Below are positions 8,201 through 14,961 of a stretch of 26,740 bases of DNA, one piece after another (positions within the stretch are counted from its first letter, which is position 1; the number at the start of each line of letters is the position of its first letter). The position numbers were made by a program, and so were the translations under genes. A model generated the notes under the pieces. The model did no database searches, was not told where the DNA came from, and was given only the letters and a program-made list of their open reading frames with translations. The DNA is taken from assembly GCA_049317725.1 (NCBI GenBank), contig JBMOHS010000035.1:1-26740 (forward strand). The letters are read 5' to 3'. Origin of the DNA: CAIOZW01 sp049317725. Lineage in GTDB: Bacteria; Acidobacteriota; Blastocatellia; RBC074.

Positions 8201-9808
8201 GCCCTCCTGCTCCATCGAGAAGACGACCGATCGGACGGTCGTTCCGGTGACATAGGCGTTACCGGCAGGATCGACCGTGATCGCGCACCCTTGATCGAGA
8301 TCAGCCCCACCCAGGTAGGTGGCATAGATCAGTCGACTCCCCTGCGCATCGAGCTGCGCAACAAACGCATCGCCGAGCCCACCCCGGTACTCGGCTTGAG
8401 CTGCCCCGGGGGTGGTCGGAAATCCTGCCCTCGCCAATCCGGTGACAAAGGCGGAGCCGAATCGATCTGCGGCAATTCCCGCCACCTGGCCCCCTTCCTG
8501 GCCAGTCAGAAAAGTGGAGTACTGCAGGTCGACTCCCCGATAGTCGAGCTTCAAGACAAAGGGCCACTCGGGAGGGCCTTGGGGACGAATCTGGTAGGCC
8601 CCAGGGGTCGTGGGGAACCGTTCGTCGCGGGTATTTCCAGCGACATAGGCGGATCCAAGCAGGTCAACCGCCAGACTGACCCCACGACTTCCTTGACTTC
8701 CCAGGTAGGTCGAATAGGTAAGGGATGTTCCGCTCGGGTCGAGTTTGGCAATGAAGGCCGTCCCGCTCTCGCTCACTGGGGGGCGCACACTCGGAGCGGT
8801 CGGTCGGATGGGAAAATCTGGAGAGGAGGTCCAGCCGGTCAGGTAGGTCCCGCCAAAAGCATCGAGCGCCAAGTCGAGAATCGCCTCTCGCCCTCCGCCG
8901 CCCAGAAAAGTGGCATACTCCACCACGGGATCGATCACCAGAGGCCGGCGCGGATCATACGGCCCGACCTCGAAGCCCACTTCAGCGGGCCCGAGCTGCC
9001 GGAAGCGACAGGGGATGCGCCGTCTCCCCTCGTCGACTGCGCCTGTTCGCGAACTGCCCTCAGGATCTGCTTCTTGATACGCGACCGGTGGGCTGAAGCG
9101 GATCGACCTGCCACCGAGTGGGAGACTCATCGCCCCATCCGGATCGATCGTCAGTGGACCACTTTCTGAAAAAGCGATCCGGATTGACGATGGGACTGCC
9201 CCGGGTGCCACCACCAAGTCGTACTCAAGGGCCTGACCGTTCCCCTTCTCACCGTAGTAGAGCACGTCGATTCCGGGATAGATCGACGCCGCCCGCACAC
9301 GCCGATAGGCGGGGATCTCTCGTCGCCAAGCAGCGGGGTCGCTCCCCATCAGGTAGTGGCTCTCGCCAGGGAGCCGCTCCTCTCCGCGAAGAGTCGCCGT
9401 CTGGCTGCCGCGAAACGTCATGCGCAAGACTGGCTCGACGGGGGATCGATCGCCCTTCCCCGCCCTCGCTTCACCTTGTTCGACCGGGAAGCGCATGACC
9501 AAGTCGGTCGCGGTCAGGAAGAGGTCGTAGCTTGCTGCCCGGGCAAAGTAGGCGACCTCCCGCGCGTGATCGCCCAGTTGCCCGCGGTTCTCTTCAAATC
9601 GCAGTGGCAAGTTGGCGTAGGCGCGGAGGGCCCTGACGCGGACCTCAGCCTTCTCTCGCGTCTCCAAAGCCGGGGCGAATCCAGATCCGTCCGTCGTGTG
9701 TCGACGAGCTCCCACCCTGCGTGCGGACGTGCGATCCGCCCAGGAGGCCCCGACAGCCAGCATCAGGATGATCCAACCAAAGATCCTCGTCCAGTCTGTC
9801 CTTCTCAT
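5270..9808 (-). CDS. Giant secreted SBBP-repeat beta-propeller protein
   Basis: A 1512-aa exported protein of unknown substrate. A Sec signal peptide (residues 1-24, IFGWIILMLAVGASWA) is followed by a DUF7948-like region (66-295, LPLRFEENRGQLGD). At least seven SBBP/propeller repeats span about 298-780, with cores such as YSTYLG, YATYLGG and YSTLLGG alternating with 'AVDPxGNAYVTG' strands. Next come an IPT-like domain (788-880), a helical segment with four Cys (1010-1130), a DUF7619-like beta domain (1150-1310, LHYAVYFENL), an fn3-like domain (1330-1400, YAFYSVAQDRVGN) and a terminal module (1410-1512) with two Cys. The ATG at 9808 has AGAGGAG at about eight bases and gives a clean signal peptide; an upstream ATG at 9898 does not. 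The architecture suggests a surface or extracellular binding protein; no enzymatic motif is visible. Confidence 0.85.
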   Translation of the reverse strand: MRRTDWTRIFGWIILMLAVGASWADRTSARRVGARRHTTDGSGFAPALETREKAEVRVRALRAYANLPLRFEENRGQLGDHAREVAYFARAASYDLFLTATDLVMRFPVEQGEARAGKGDRSPVEPVLRMTFRGSQTATLRGEERLPGESHYLMGSDPAAWRREIPAYRRVRAASIYPGIDVLYYGEKGNGQALEYDLVVAPGAVPSSIRIAFSESGPLTIDPDGAMSLPLGGRSIRFSPPVAYQEADPEGSSRTGAVDEGRRRIPCRFRQLGPAEVGFEVGPYDPRRPLVIDPVVEYATFLGGGGREAILDLALDAFGGTYLTGWTSSPDFPIRPTAPSVRPPVSESGTAFIAKLDPSGTSLTYSTYLGSQGSRGVSLAVDLLGSAYVAGNTRDERFPTTPGAYQIRPQGPPEWPFVLKLDYRGVDLQYSTFLTGQEGGQVAGIAADRFGSAFVTGLARAGFPTTPGAAQAEYRGGLGDAFVAQLDAQGSRLIYATYLGGADLDQGCAITVDPAGNAYVTGTTVRSVVFSMEQEGTADPVLTSNLVRTAGFPVTAGAIQAVLRGRSDLFVTGIRPGGGDLLYSTLLGGSGQETISAEEPFSGRTIAVDPLGQVHLTGTTTSFDFPTTPGAYRRELSGESDVMLVKFQADGSRLLYSTLLGGNQRESGRALALDPEGNAYVTGWTSSPDFPVTGDQLVPAPLPTTPQPAAFLTQVDVTGSRVLSSTLLGGSGADQAFGLAVDRLGNVYLAGATTSANFPVARPALQQSLQGTQDGFVVKLQPGGGGVAVDSIHPTVGGDGGTVTVLLHGRQLRDGASVRLTRQGEAPLIARHVFAGADGRTLGAVFDLRGRPRGAWNVMVVHPDGATSLLRDGFRIEPGREGSILVDQPWGPHAIRTSQRQLYTIGYRHTGNNDLYGVPIWVKVRGATGLRVVTALALPGDVPGEPALNWPEVVPSMSTSDGGSTTAFLPAVIPPERTGFVTVEVTGPVQAGSILTLEAWSYLPSIASLGSPEDPTATIVECYLTVAKLTAQQAGTPAHERCDSRAREVWRSVLATAVRETHRTPDRPGRVFSLSQVTQAVALSAMRCMGAIPTLSQVSNAASRVLGVRDEMRICFERKTSPVFRLLTSVRSFDQNDLRGTVGGGPSQYLSGGRPLHYAVYFENLPVSGLPVREVVIANQLDLAAIDPKTFQFGAISIGTHLEVPPVGLHRYTREVDLRPAQALMIRIVADFDTRTGLATWRFFSIDPVTRQPVTDPQTGLLPPNQTSPQGTGSVLFVVQPRADLASGSTVRSQAVIYHDDRPPIQTKPWSNQIDTAKPVSRIEAVPVVQQETRFNLRWSGVDQDSGIAHYTIFVSTNRGPFQPWLSETTSTSATFTGQLGAQYAFYSVAQDRVGNVEDPPPTPHTSTVLQQFDLGMQDDRTGDFLLFNSLTGDYFVTQCGPFGFSATGRGSIIRRGHTVNLAAQLVTALVEQAHFGASTFFGEARVRRTAVTAPFPIVDRTLSNNTWRCPE

Positions 9809-9944
9809 TCCTGGACTCCTCTCAGATGGTGCCATTGGCACCCTGCAACCCGATCGTCCTCCCATTCGAGCTGCCCAGTCAACTCCGGCGCTTCCCATTC
9901 CATCCGTAATGGAGATCCCTCTGACAAGCCTGCCTCATCAGCCT

Positions 9945-9958
9945 GGAGGGTACCCTCC
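9945..9958. promoter_or_regulatory. 14-bp perfect palindrome in the SBBP-gene leader
   Basis: GGAGGGTACCCTCC is a perfect palindrome with no spacer, 137 nt upstream of the SBBP start codon and downstream of the predicted promoter. It could be a protein-binding site or an RNA element; no function is shown by sequence alone. Confidence 0.4.
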
Positions 9959-10010
9959 CCATCACCAGAAAGATTGGGGCTCTCGGGTGTGTCACAATTT
10001 CATTTTGCTG

Positions 10011-10048
10011 CGCAAGCAGTATACCAAGGCTTGCGGATCGATGCCCAA
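10011..10048 (-). promoter_or_regulatory. Candidate promoter of the SBBP gene with overlapping operator-like inverted repeat
   Basis: On the minus strand there is TTGGGC (10048-10043), a 19-bp spacer, and an extended -10, TGG-TATACT (-10 hexamer 10023-10018). A perfect 7-bp inverted repeat, CGCAAGC-N11-GCTTGCG (10035-10011), brackets the -10, as expected of an operator. The predicted transcript would start near 10011, leaving a leader of about 200 nt. The -35 spacing is long, but extended -10 promoters tolerate a poor -35. Confidence 0.5.
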
Positions 10049-10192
10049 TGAAAGTGCTTCCTGCTCAATTTTCATCTGGGAGAGTGGGCTCTCACTCAAG
10101 GAGAGGGGAATGGGGGAGGCCAGATCGCCCCGTGGAGGAGAAGTTCGCTTCCTCGCCGATGCTGTCATGAAACCAGAACCGCTTCCTCCTCC
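10049..10192. other. Non-coding gap between the TPR gene and the SBBP promoter
   Basis: Part of a gap of about 384 bp between the TPR-gene stop and the SBBP start. No coding sequence is supported in this part. A short GAGTG/CACTC stem is present near 10090-10106 without a T-run, so there is no clear terminator for the TPR gene. Confidence 0.35.
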
Positions 10193-12283
10193 TCAGCGGG
10201 CTGGGGGAGAAGCGATCTTGCGTTGGAGCCGGCCCTTCTCCGCGGCGTTGCGGGTCAGTTGCAGCGCAGTACGCCAAGCACGCCCAGCCTCGCGGCCACG
10301 CCCCAAGGCGTGGAGTACGTCTCCGAGGTGTTCGTGGATGGTCGCGTTGCGCCGGTCATAGATGAGGGCCCGGAGGAGGACTTGACGAGCCTCCTCGAAC
10401 CGACCGAGCTTGAAATGGGCCCACCCGAGGCTGTCCAGGAAACTGGGATTGATCGGCTCGACCCGCAGCGCGCTTTCGACCAAGGAGAACGCCTCCTCGA
10501 AGCGGGTCTCCCGTTCGAGAAGAAAATAGCCCAGATTGTTGAGGGCCGTGGCATTGCCCGGATCCCGCTCGATCAATGAACGAAGAACCTGCTCGGCAGC
10601 CCCAAACTCCTTCTTCCGCTCGCGGACTGAGGCGAGCAACAACTGGGCCCCGACTTGATCCCCATCCAGCTCGACGGCCCGCCGGGCCAACTGCTCCGCA
10701 GTCTCGAGATCGCCCCTTTGGAGCGAGATGCTCCCTTTGAGCGCATAGATGGGCGCATCCTCTTCAGCCGTCTCCGGGAGACCTTGCACCAGCGGGGCCA
10801 GGATCTCGACGCTCTCGTCATACCGCTCCAGTGAGGCAAGGATCTGGGATTCCAGGACGATCAGAGAGCGATTTCCAGGGTTTCGTCGGCTGGCACTCCG
10901 CACGCGGGCGAGTGCCTCCTCATCCTTGCCTTGCTCCCGCAGATGTTCGACCGCGAGGAGGTCGAGAAGCGGGTTCTGCTCATCCAGGGCCTGTCGGGTT
11001 TGACGAAGGATCGCTTCGATCTGGTTCGACTGGCCCTGGCGACGGTGAAGACGGATCAGTCGACTGACGACCTCCTCAAAGAGAGGTTGTCCGGCCGGTG
11101 TCAGCGCCCCTTTCGAGAGCAATGCCTCGAAGAGAGCACGGTAGCGGTCGAGTGCATCCTCGTCACGCCCCATCTCCTCAAAGGTCTCCGCCAGTTGCAA
11201 CTGCAGGTCACGGCGCTCGTCTTCCCCCTCCAGACGAAGGGCGGCTTCGAGACTCGACACCGCGGCCGGGCGATCCCCTGTCCGCCTTTGCGCGATCGAG
11301 AGAAAGACGAGCGACCGCGGATTCTCTGGGTTGGCCCGAACGACCTCCCGCAAGAGGAGAACGGCCTCCTCGTAGCGGCCCGCCCGCAAGAGCGCCCCGC
11401 CAAACCCAAGCTGGAGAATGGCCCCCGTCGCCCCACGGGTGAATTGGCGGTAGAGCGCCAGCTCCGTCTCGAGAGAAGTCGCACCGGCGAGTACTCGGAC
11501 GAGGGTCGAGGCATACTCTTCGGAGGCAGGGTTCGACTCATAGGCCTGCCGGGCAGAAGCGAGGGCCTCGGCCTTGCGGCCTGCCTGAAGGTAGAGGGGA
11601 GCGAGGCGAAAATGGGCCTGCGCGGGGCTCAGCTCTTGGTCTGTCATCCACCGGTAGAACGACTCGTCATTGGGAAGAGGCGCGGCGGCCCACTTTTCGA
11701 GCGCCGCGATCTGTTTGTCTGTCTCTCGCCGCATCTGGTAGAGCTCGGCAAGAAAGGCCCAGGCTTCCGCGCGCTTGGGATCGAGCTCCGCGACCCGCTC
11801 GAAGCGTTGGACTGCCTGGTCGACCAAGGCCGGCCGGTCCGCTTCCGCCTCCGTCTCGCGCAGCCGCGCAAGGAGGAGCCGACCGAGCAGCAGATAGCCA
11901 TCGGCGCTCTTTGGGTCGAGCTGGAGCACCTCCTCTCCCAACCGTTCTGCCAGATCGAGTCGGGAGAAGAAGAAGAACTGGAGTTCGGCGAGATCGAGCC
12001 GGGGTTCGACCGCCTGCGGGTCGAGACGGATCGCCGCTTCGAAGGCCTTGACCGACTCTTCAAGCAACCTGGGACTGCGCGTCGCCTGCGACTCCGCCTT
12101 CAATCGCAAGGCCTCGAAGTAGCGCAACTGTGCTTCCAGCCGGGCCCCCTCGGGACTCGACACTGCCTGGGCCTGGCCGGGCAATGCCTGGAAGAAGATC
12201 AGGAAGATCAGCCAGCCGGTCGCGAACCAGCAATTTGGAATCATTCCATCGACTGGAGTGGGCCCGCGAGGGTGAAGGATCAT
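10193..12283 (-). CDS. Exported tetratricopeptide-repeat protein
   Basis: A 696-aa protein built almost entirely of TPR helices. A hydrophobic export signal lies at residues 14-40 (WFATGWLIFLIFFQALPGQAQA). From about residue 65 to the end there are a dozen or more TPR-type units, such as AFEAAIRLDPQAVEPRLDLAELQ, RFERVAELDPKRAEAWAFLAELY, NATALNNLGYFLLERE and PSFLDSLGWAHFKLGRFEEARQVLLRAL. The last units resemble TPR proteins of outer-membrane or secretion assemblies. The ATG at 12283 has GGAGG about six bases upstream and overlaps the preceding stop (TGATG), so translational coupling is likely; ATG at 12244 lacks a ribosome-binding site. It probably acts as a periplasmic scaffold, partner unknown. 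Confidence 0.88.
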   Translation of the reverse strand: MILHPRGPTPVDGMIPNCWFATGWLIFLIFFQALPGQAQAVSSPEGARLEAQLRYFEALRLKAESQATRSPRLLEESVKAFEAAIRLDPQAVEPRLDLAELQFFFFSRLDLAERLGEEVLQLDPKSADGYLLLGRLLLARLRETEAEADRPALVDQAVQRFERVAELDPKRAEAWAFLAELYQMRRETDKQIAALEKWAAAPLPNDESFYRWMTDQELSPAQAHFRLAPLYLQAGRKAEALASARQAYESNPASEEYASTLVRVLAGATSLETELALYRQFTRGATGAILQLGFGGALLRAGRYEEAVLLLREVVRANPENPRSLVFLSIAQRRTGDRPAAVSSLEAALRLEGEDERRDLQLQLAETFEEMGRDEDALDRYRALFEALLSKGALTPAGQPLFEEVVSRLIRLHRRQGQSNQIEAILRQTRQALDEQNPLLDLLAVEHLREQGKDEEALARVRSASRRNPGNRSLIVLESQILASLERYDESVEILAPLVQGLPETAEEDAPIYALKGSISLQRGDLETAEQLARRAVELDGDQVGAQLLLASVRERKKEFGAAEQVLRSLIERDPGNATALNNLGYFLLERETRFEEAFSLVESALRVEPINPSFLDSLGWAHFKLGRFEEARQVLLRALIYDRRNATIHEHLGDVLHALGRGREAGRAWRTALQLTRNAAEKGRLQRKIASPPAR

Positions 12284-12759
12284 CAGTCGCCTCCCTCCGC
12301 TGCGTCGCGAACGGCGCGCTCCCACTCGGCGCGCCGGGGAAAGCTGTAGACGAGCAGGAGCAGGCCAATCCCCCCCAGCCGCCAGAGATATTGGGCATCC
12401 CCAGTCTTCTGATAGAAGAGGGCCCCCCCGATTCCAACCACCGCCGCCACCATGCCGAGTACCAGCGTCATCCCGGCGAGTGCCCGGACAACGACTTGTC
12501 CACCCTGACGGGAGAGGGGGCGCATCACCAATGGGGAGAAGACCAGCCGACGCGTCATGATCACCAGCAAGCCCAACACGAGCGCGCCCCCATAAATCGG
12601 ACGAGTCCAAGCGTCGAATGTCGGATTCCAGGCTCCGGGTGGGCGTTGACTTCCGATCACCAAGGATCCAAGGACGGCGAGCAGCAGGCCGCCCAAGACT
12701 CCCTGTGCCCTCCTGTAGGGGCGATTCATCAATTGTTGTGGCTCTGGTGATGCTGGCAT
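12283..12759 (-). CDS. Small integral membrane protein, unknown function
   Basis: A 158-aa protein with four likely membrane helices, at about residues 18-36 (QGVLGGLLLAVLGSLVIGS), 54-70 (PIYGGALVLGLLVIMTR), 90-117 (VVVRALAGMTLVLGMVAAVVG) and 126-140 (LWRLGGIGLLLLVYSF), with a charged C-terminal tail. I do not recognise the family. The ATG at 12759 has GAAGGA six bases upstream; the internal ATG at 12729 does not. Its stop overlaps the TPR-gene start by one base, and the GspG-domain gene lies 112 nt upstream, so the three genes look like one unit. Confidence 0.78.
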   Translation of the reverse strand: MPASPEPQQLMNRPYRRAQGVLGGLLLAVLGSLVIGSQRPPGAWNPTFDAWTRPIYGGALVLGLLVIMTRRLVFSPLVMRPLSRQGGQVVVRALAGMTLVLGMVAAVVGIGGALFYQKTGDAQYLWRLGGIGLLLLVYSFPRRAEWERAVRDAAEGGD

Positions 12760-12871
12760 GGAAGAGTCCTTCACGTGATCTGTAGTCGTCCATTCCGATC
12801 GATCGCACGAATGCCGATCTCCTGGCAATCTGAGAGCGGCAATCGCACCTCGACAGCGGGGGCCTCTCCCC

Positions 12872-13594
12872 TTATCGACTGGGGGGGGCCTCGGCGGAGC
12901 TGTCGGCGACCAGGTCGTCCGACGTATCGAACTGTCGGTCGGGCCCGGCTGATCGCAGCCGGAACTCCTGCTTGCCTCCCCGATAGAGGAAAGGTGTCCC
13001 CCATTGATCGAACCATTGTGGGACACGGAGATGGGCGGCTGTCAACCCATCGAGGAGCCCTTGAATCGTTTGTGCTTCGACGTACGATCCGTTGGCCGTC
13101 AAATAGGAGGAGAGGGATGTGGTCAATTCCCGCAGTTGGAGGCGGGTGCGCCGCACCTTCTCGCGACGGACTCCTTCTCGAATCAGTTCCAGCGACTCCC
13201 ACTGCTTGTCGCCAAGGCGAATCTCGGCCACCTCCCAATCATCGTCCTGTTTGCGGAAGCGGTAGGCGGTCTCGATCCGCGCCTCGACAATCGCCTCCCC
13301 CCCGATCCCGGGACTGATCTTGCGGATCTCGACCTGACGGCTCTCGAAATCGGCCCCGCCCAGACGCTGCAACAGACGGCGCACGGTTCCCACCTCCAAA
13401 GAGGCCAACGGCGAAACCAAGCGCGAAGCCGGGGGCTCAGAGCCCGGCTTGTGCGCCAGAAGACGGGGCCCCCCCAGCATCAAGATCAGGGAGAGTCCGA
13501 AGATCCCGAGAACAAGCCGAACTCCCATTTTCGATGGCCTTGCCCCTCCCTCTTCACGCCGCTGATTCCCATTCCCCGAGCTTCTCTCCGTCAT
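12872..13594 (-). CDS. Membrane-anchored protein with a GspG-type (T2SSG) C-terminal domain
   Basis: 240 aa. It has a charged cytoplasmic start, one membrane helix at about residues 25-42 (VRLVLGIFGLSLILMLGG), and a middle region of unknown fold (60-135). The C-terminal part (about 145-232) has the type II pseudopilin G pattern: LRELTTSLSSYLTANGSY, then a QWGTPFLYRGG core and SAGPDRQFDTSDDLV, which matches the calcium-binding 'SAGPDG..GTDDDI' loop. It lacks a prepilin signal (no G-F-T-L-I-E type site), so it is not a normal pseudopilin. The ATG at 13594 has AAGGGG six to seven bases upstream. Downstream are the membrane protein and the TPR gene. It may be a pseudopilin-derived envelope anchor. 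Confidence 0.8.
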   Translation of the reverse strand: MTERSSGNGNQRREEGGARPSKMGVRLVLGIFGLSLILMLGGPRLLAHKPGSEPPASRLVSPLASLEVGTVRRLLQRLGGADFESRQVEIRKISPGIGGEAIVEARIETAYRFRKQDDDWEVAEIRLGDKQWESLELIREGVRREKVRRTRLQLRELTTSLSSYLTANGSYVEAQTIQGLLDGLTAAHLRVPQWFDQWGTPFLYRGGKQEFRLRSAGPDRQFDTSDDLVADSSAEAPPSR

Positions 13595-13692
13595 CTGATC
13601 CCCTTCCTGATCTGTCTTGAACTGCTCTCTTGTCCAGATCTTCTCTTTTTTCTGGACGATCGACACTGCCACCATCTCTCAGGCCATCTTTC

Positions 13693-13750
13693 TAGCCCCT
13701 AGCCCCTAGCCCCTAGCCCCTAGCCCCTAACCCCTAACCCCTAGCCCCTA
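13693..13750 (-). repeat. Heptanucleotide G-tract array (GGGGYTA)8 at the folP 3' end
   Basis: On the plus strand there are eight uninterrupted 7-bp units: five TAGCCCC (13693-13727), two TAACCCC (13728-13741) and one TAGCCCC (13742-13748), then TA. On the minus strand, which is the folP mRNA sense, this reads (GGGGYTA)n: eight runs of four G with 3-nt loops, a strong G-quadruplex pattern. The last two sense codons and the TAG stop of folP lie inside the array. Because 7 is not a multiple of 3, TAG or TAA occurs in all three frames. Confidence 0.95.
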
Positions 13751-14628
13751 TTTTTGGCAGAGGGTTCAGTCCGGGAGTCCAAGAGTGCCTCAGTCAGCCG
13801 GACGACGACGAGGGAATCGGCGACGTCGTGGACGCGGACGATGCGCGCGCCTCTCCAGACACCGACGGCCAGACTGGCGGCGGTCCCTGCCAAGCGCTCA
13901 CGCTCCAAGTCTCGCCGGATCCCCTCGCCGATCAGACGGTCGAGCGTGCGAGGAATGAACGACTTCCGCGATGTTCCAAGCAGAATCGGGAGCGAAAAGT
14001 GCTCCTTGAGCCAATCAAGCCGGTTGACCAGCCAAAGGTTCTGCTCGGGAGTCTTGCCAAAGCCGATTCCCGGATCGAGCACCAACTTCTCCTGGACCAC
14101 CCCGGCGGCTCTGGCCAACTGAATGGCCTGCCCGAGCCCTTCGAGAAGGTCGCGACGAAGATCGACGAGGGGGGGAAGCAGGTGCATGGTCGCCGGAGTC
14201 GCGCGGGAGTGCATCAGAACCAGCCCCGCTCCCGTCTCCGCCGCGACCTCGGCCAACCCGGGATCGAATCGCAACGCGCTGACATCATTGATGATCTCCG
14301 CTCCGCGGGCAATCGCTTCGCGGGCGATCTCGGCTTTCGTCGTGTCGATCGAGATCGGGATTCGCAATTGCCCCCGCAGCCGCTCAAGGACGGGCAAGAC
14401 ACGGGCAGCCTCTTCCGTGATCGAGACCGGCGGGGCACCGGGCCGTGTCGACTCTCCGCCGACATCGAGGAGGTCAGCCCCCTCGGCCTCCATCTCGAGG
14501 GCACGCGCCACGGCCCGCTCGGGGTCGAGGTGAGCCCCCCCGTCAGAGAAGGAGTCCGGTGTGACATTGAGAATCCCCATCACCTGCACCCGCCGATCCA
14601 GGGCGAGACAGGATCGGATCAACGCCAT
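13741..14628 (-). CDS. folP: Dihydropteroate synthase
   Basis: Joins 7,8-dihydropterin pyrophosphate and p-aminobenzoate to make dihydropteroate in folate synthesis; the sulfonamide target. 295 aa as a TIM barrel. Motifs in order: VMGILNVTPDSFSDGG, DVGGESTRPGAPPVS, ISIDTTKAEIAREA, LVLMHSRATPATMH, LDPGIGFGKTPEQN, LLGTSRKSFI and the C-terminal RVHDVADS. All substrate-binding residues I know are present. The ATG at 14628 has a poor ribosome-binding site. TTG at 14670 (GGAGG six bases away) or GTG at 14667 would add 13-14 residues and may be the true start. The reading frame ends inside the heptamer array. It is divergent from the cysteine desulfurase gene across about 330 bp. Confidence 0.95.
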   Translation of the reverse strand: MALIRSCLALDRRVQVMGILNVTPDSFSDGGAHLDPERAVARALEMEAEGADLLDVGGESTRPGAPPVSITEEAARVLPVLERLRGQLRIPISIDTTKAEIAREAIARGAEIINDVSALRFDPGLAEVAAETGAGLVLMHSRATPATMHLLPPLVDLRRDLLEGLGQAIQLARAAGVVQEKLVLDPGIGFGKTPEQNLWLVNRLDWLKEHFSLPILLGTSRKSFIPRTLDRLIGEGIRRDLERERLAGTAASLAVGVWRGARIVRVHDVADSLVVVRLTEALLDSRTEPSAKNRG

Positions 14629-14762
14629 TCCCGATCGATTCTCTAATAAATGACCTGCCGTTTGCACCAAGCGTTTCCTCCCATTCCCACTGGGTGTGAG
14701 ACGACCACGGTCGTCGGGACCGAGCGAGCGTCTTCTCTGCAACCTTCCCCTCTCCGCCACTC

Positions 14763-14792
14763 TTTCAGAGACTGGAGGGGCCGTGCTATCCT
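14763..14792 (+). promoter_or_regulatory. Candidate sigma70-type promoter of the desulfurase-glycolate oxidase operon
   Basis: TTTCAG (14763-14768), an 18-bp spacer and TATCCT (14787-14792) form a moderate match to -35/-10. It would give a 5' leader of about 160 nt before the ATG at 14962. The rest of the 333-bp divergent gap (14629-14961) shows no coding sequence. I saw no Fe-S (IscR-like) operator that I could defend. Confidence 0.32.
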
Positions 14793-14961
14793 GCGGGTCC
14801 CGTGGTTTGTTGTGCGGTCACCCCTTCCGGTCGATCTGCCTTCGATCGGCAGGCAGGGCAGGCCACCGTGGGTGCCCCTTCGGAACATCGAATTGGCCCC
14901 GGAATCCTGGATCGGGATTGCCAGTGGGGCGTCTTTCGATCGGCGACGTGAGTAACATAGC

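Noticed and set aside
6623..9169. 848-codon open frame antisense to the SBBP gene
   Set aside because: It mirrors the GC-rich codon pattern of the real gene, has no recognisable domain, and the minus-strand product has clear repeats and a signal peptide.
9809..9898. Upstream ATG at 9898 as start of the SBBP protein
   Set aside because: It has no ribosome-binding site and would place 30 non-hydrophobic residues before the signal peptide; the ATG at 9808 has AGAGGAG.
10931..12349. 472-codon open frame antisense to the TPR gene
   Set aside because: The TPR reading on the minus strand has a signal peptide, repeat periodicity and a ribosome-binding site; the antisense product has none of these.
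13693..13750. Heptamer array as a CRISPR or integration site
   Set aside because: The units are contiguous with no spacers, and no cas or recombinase gene is nearby.
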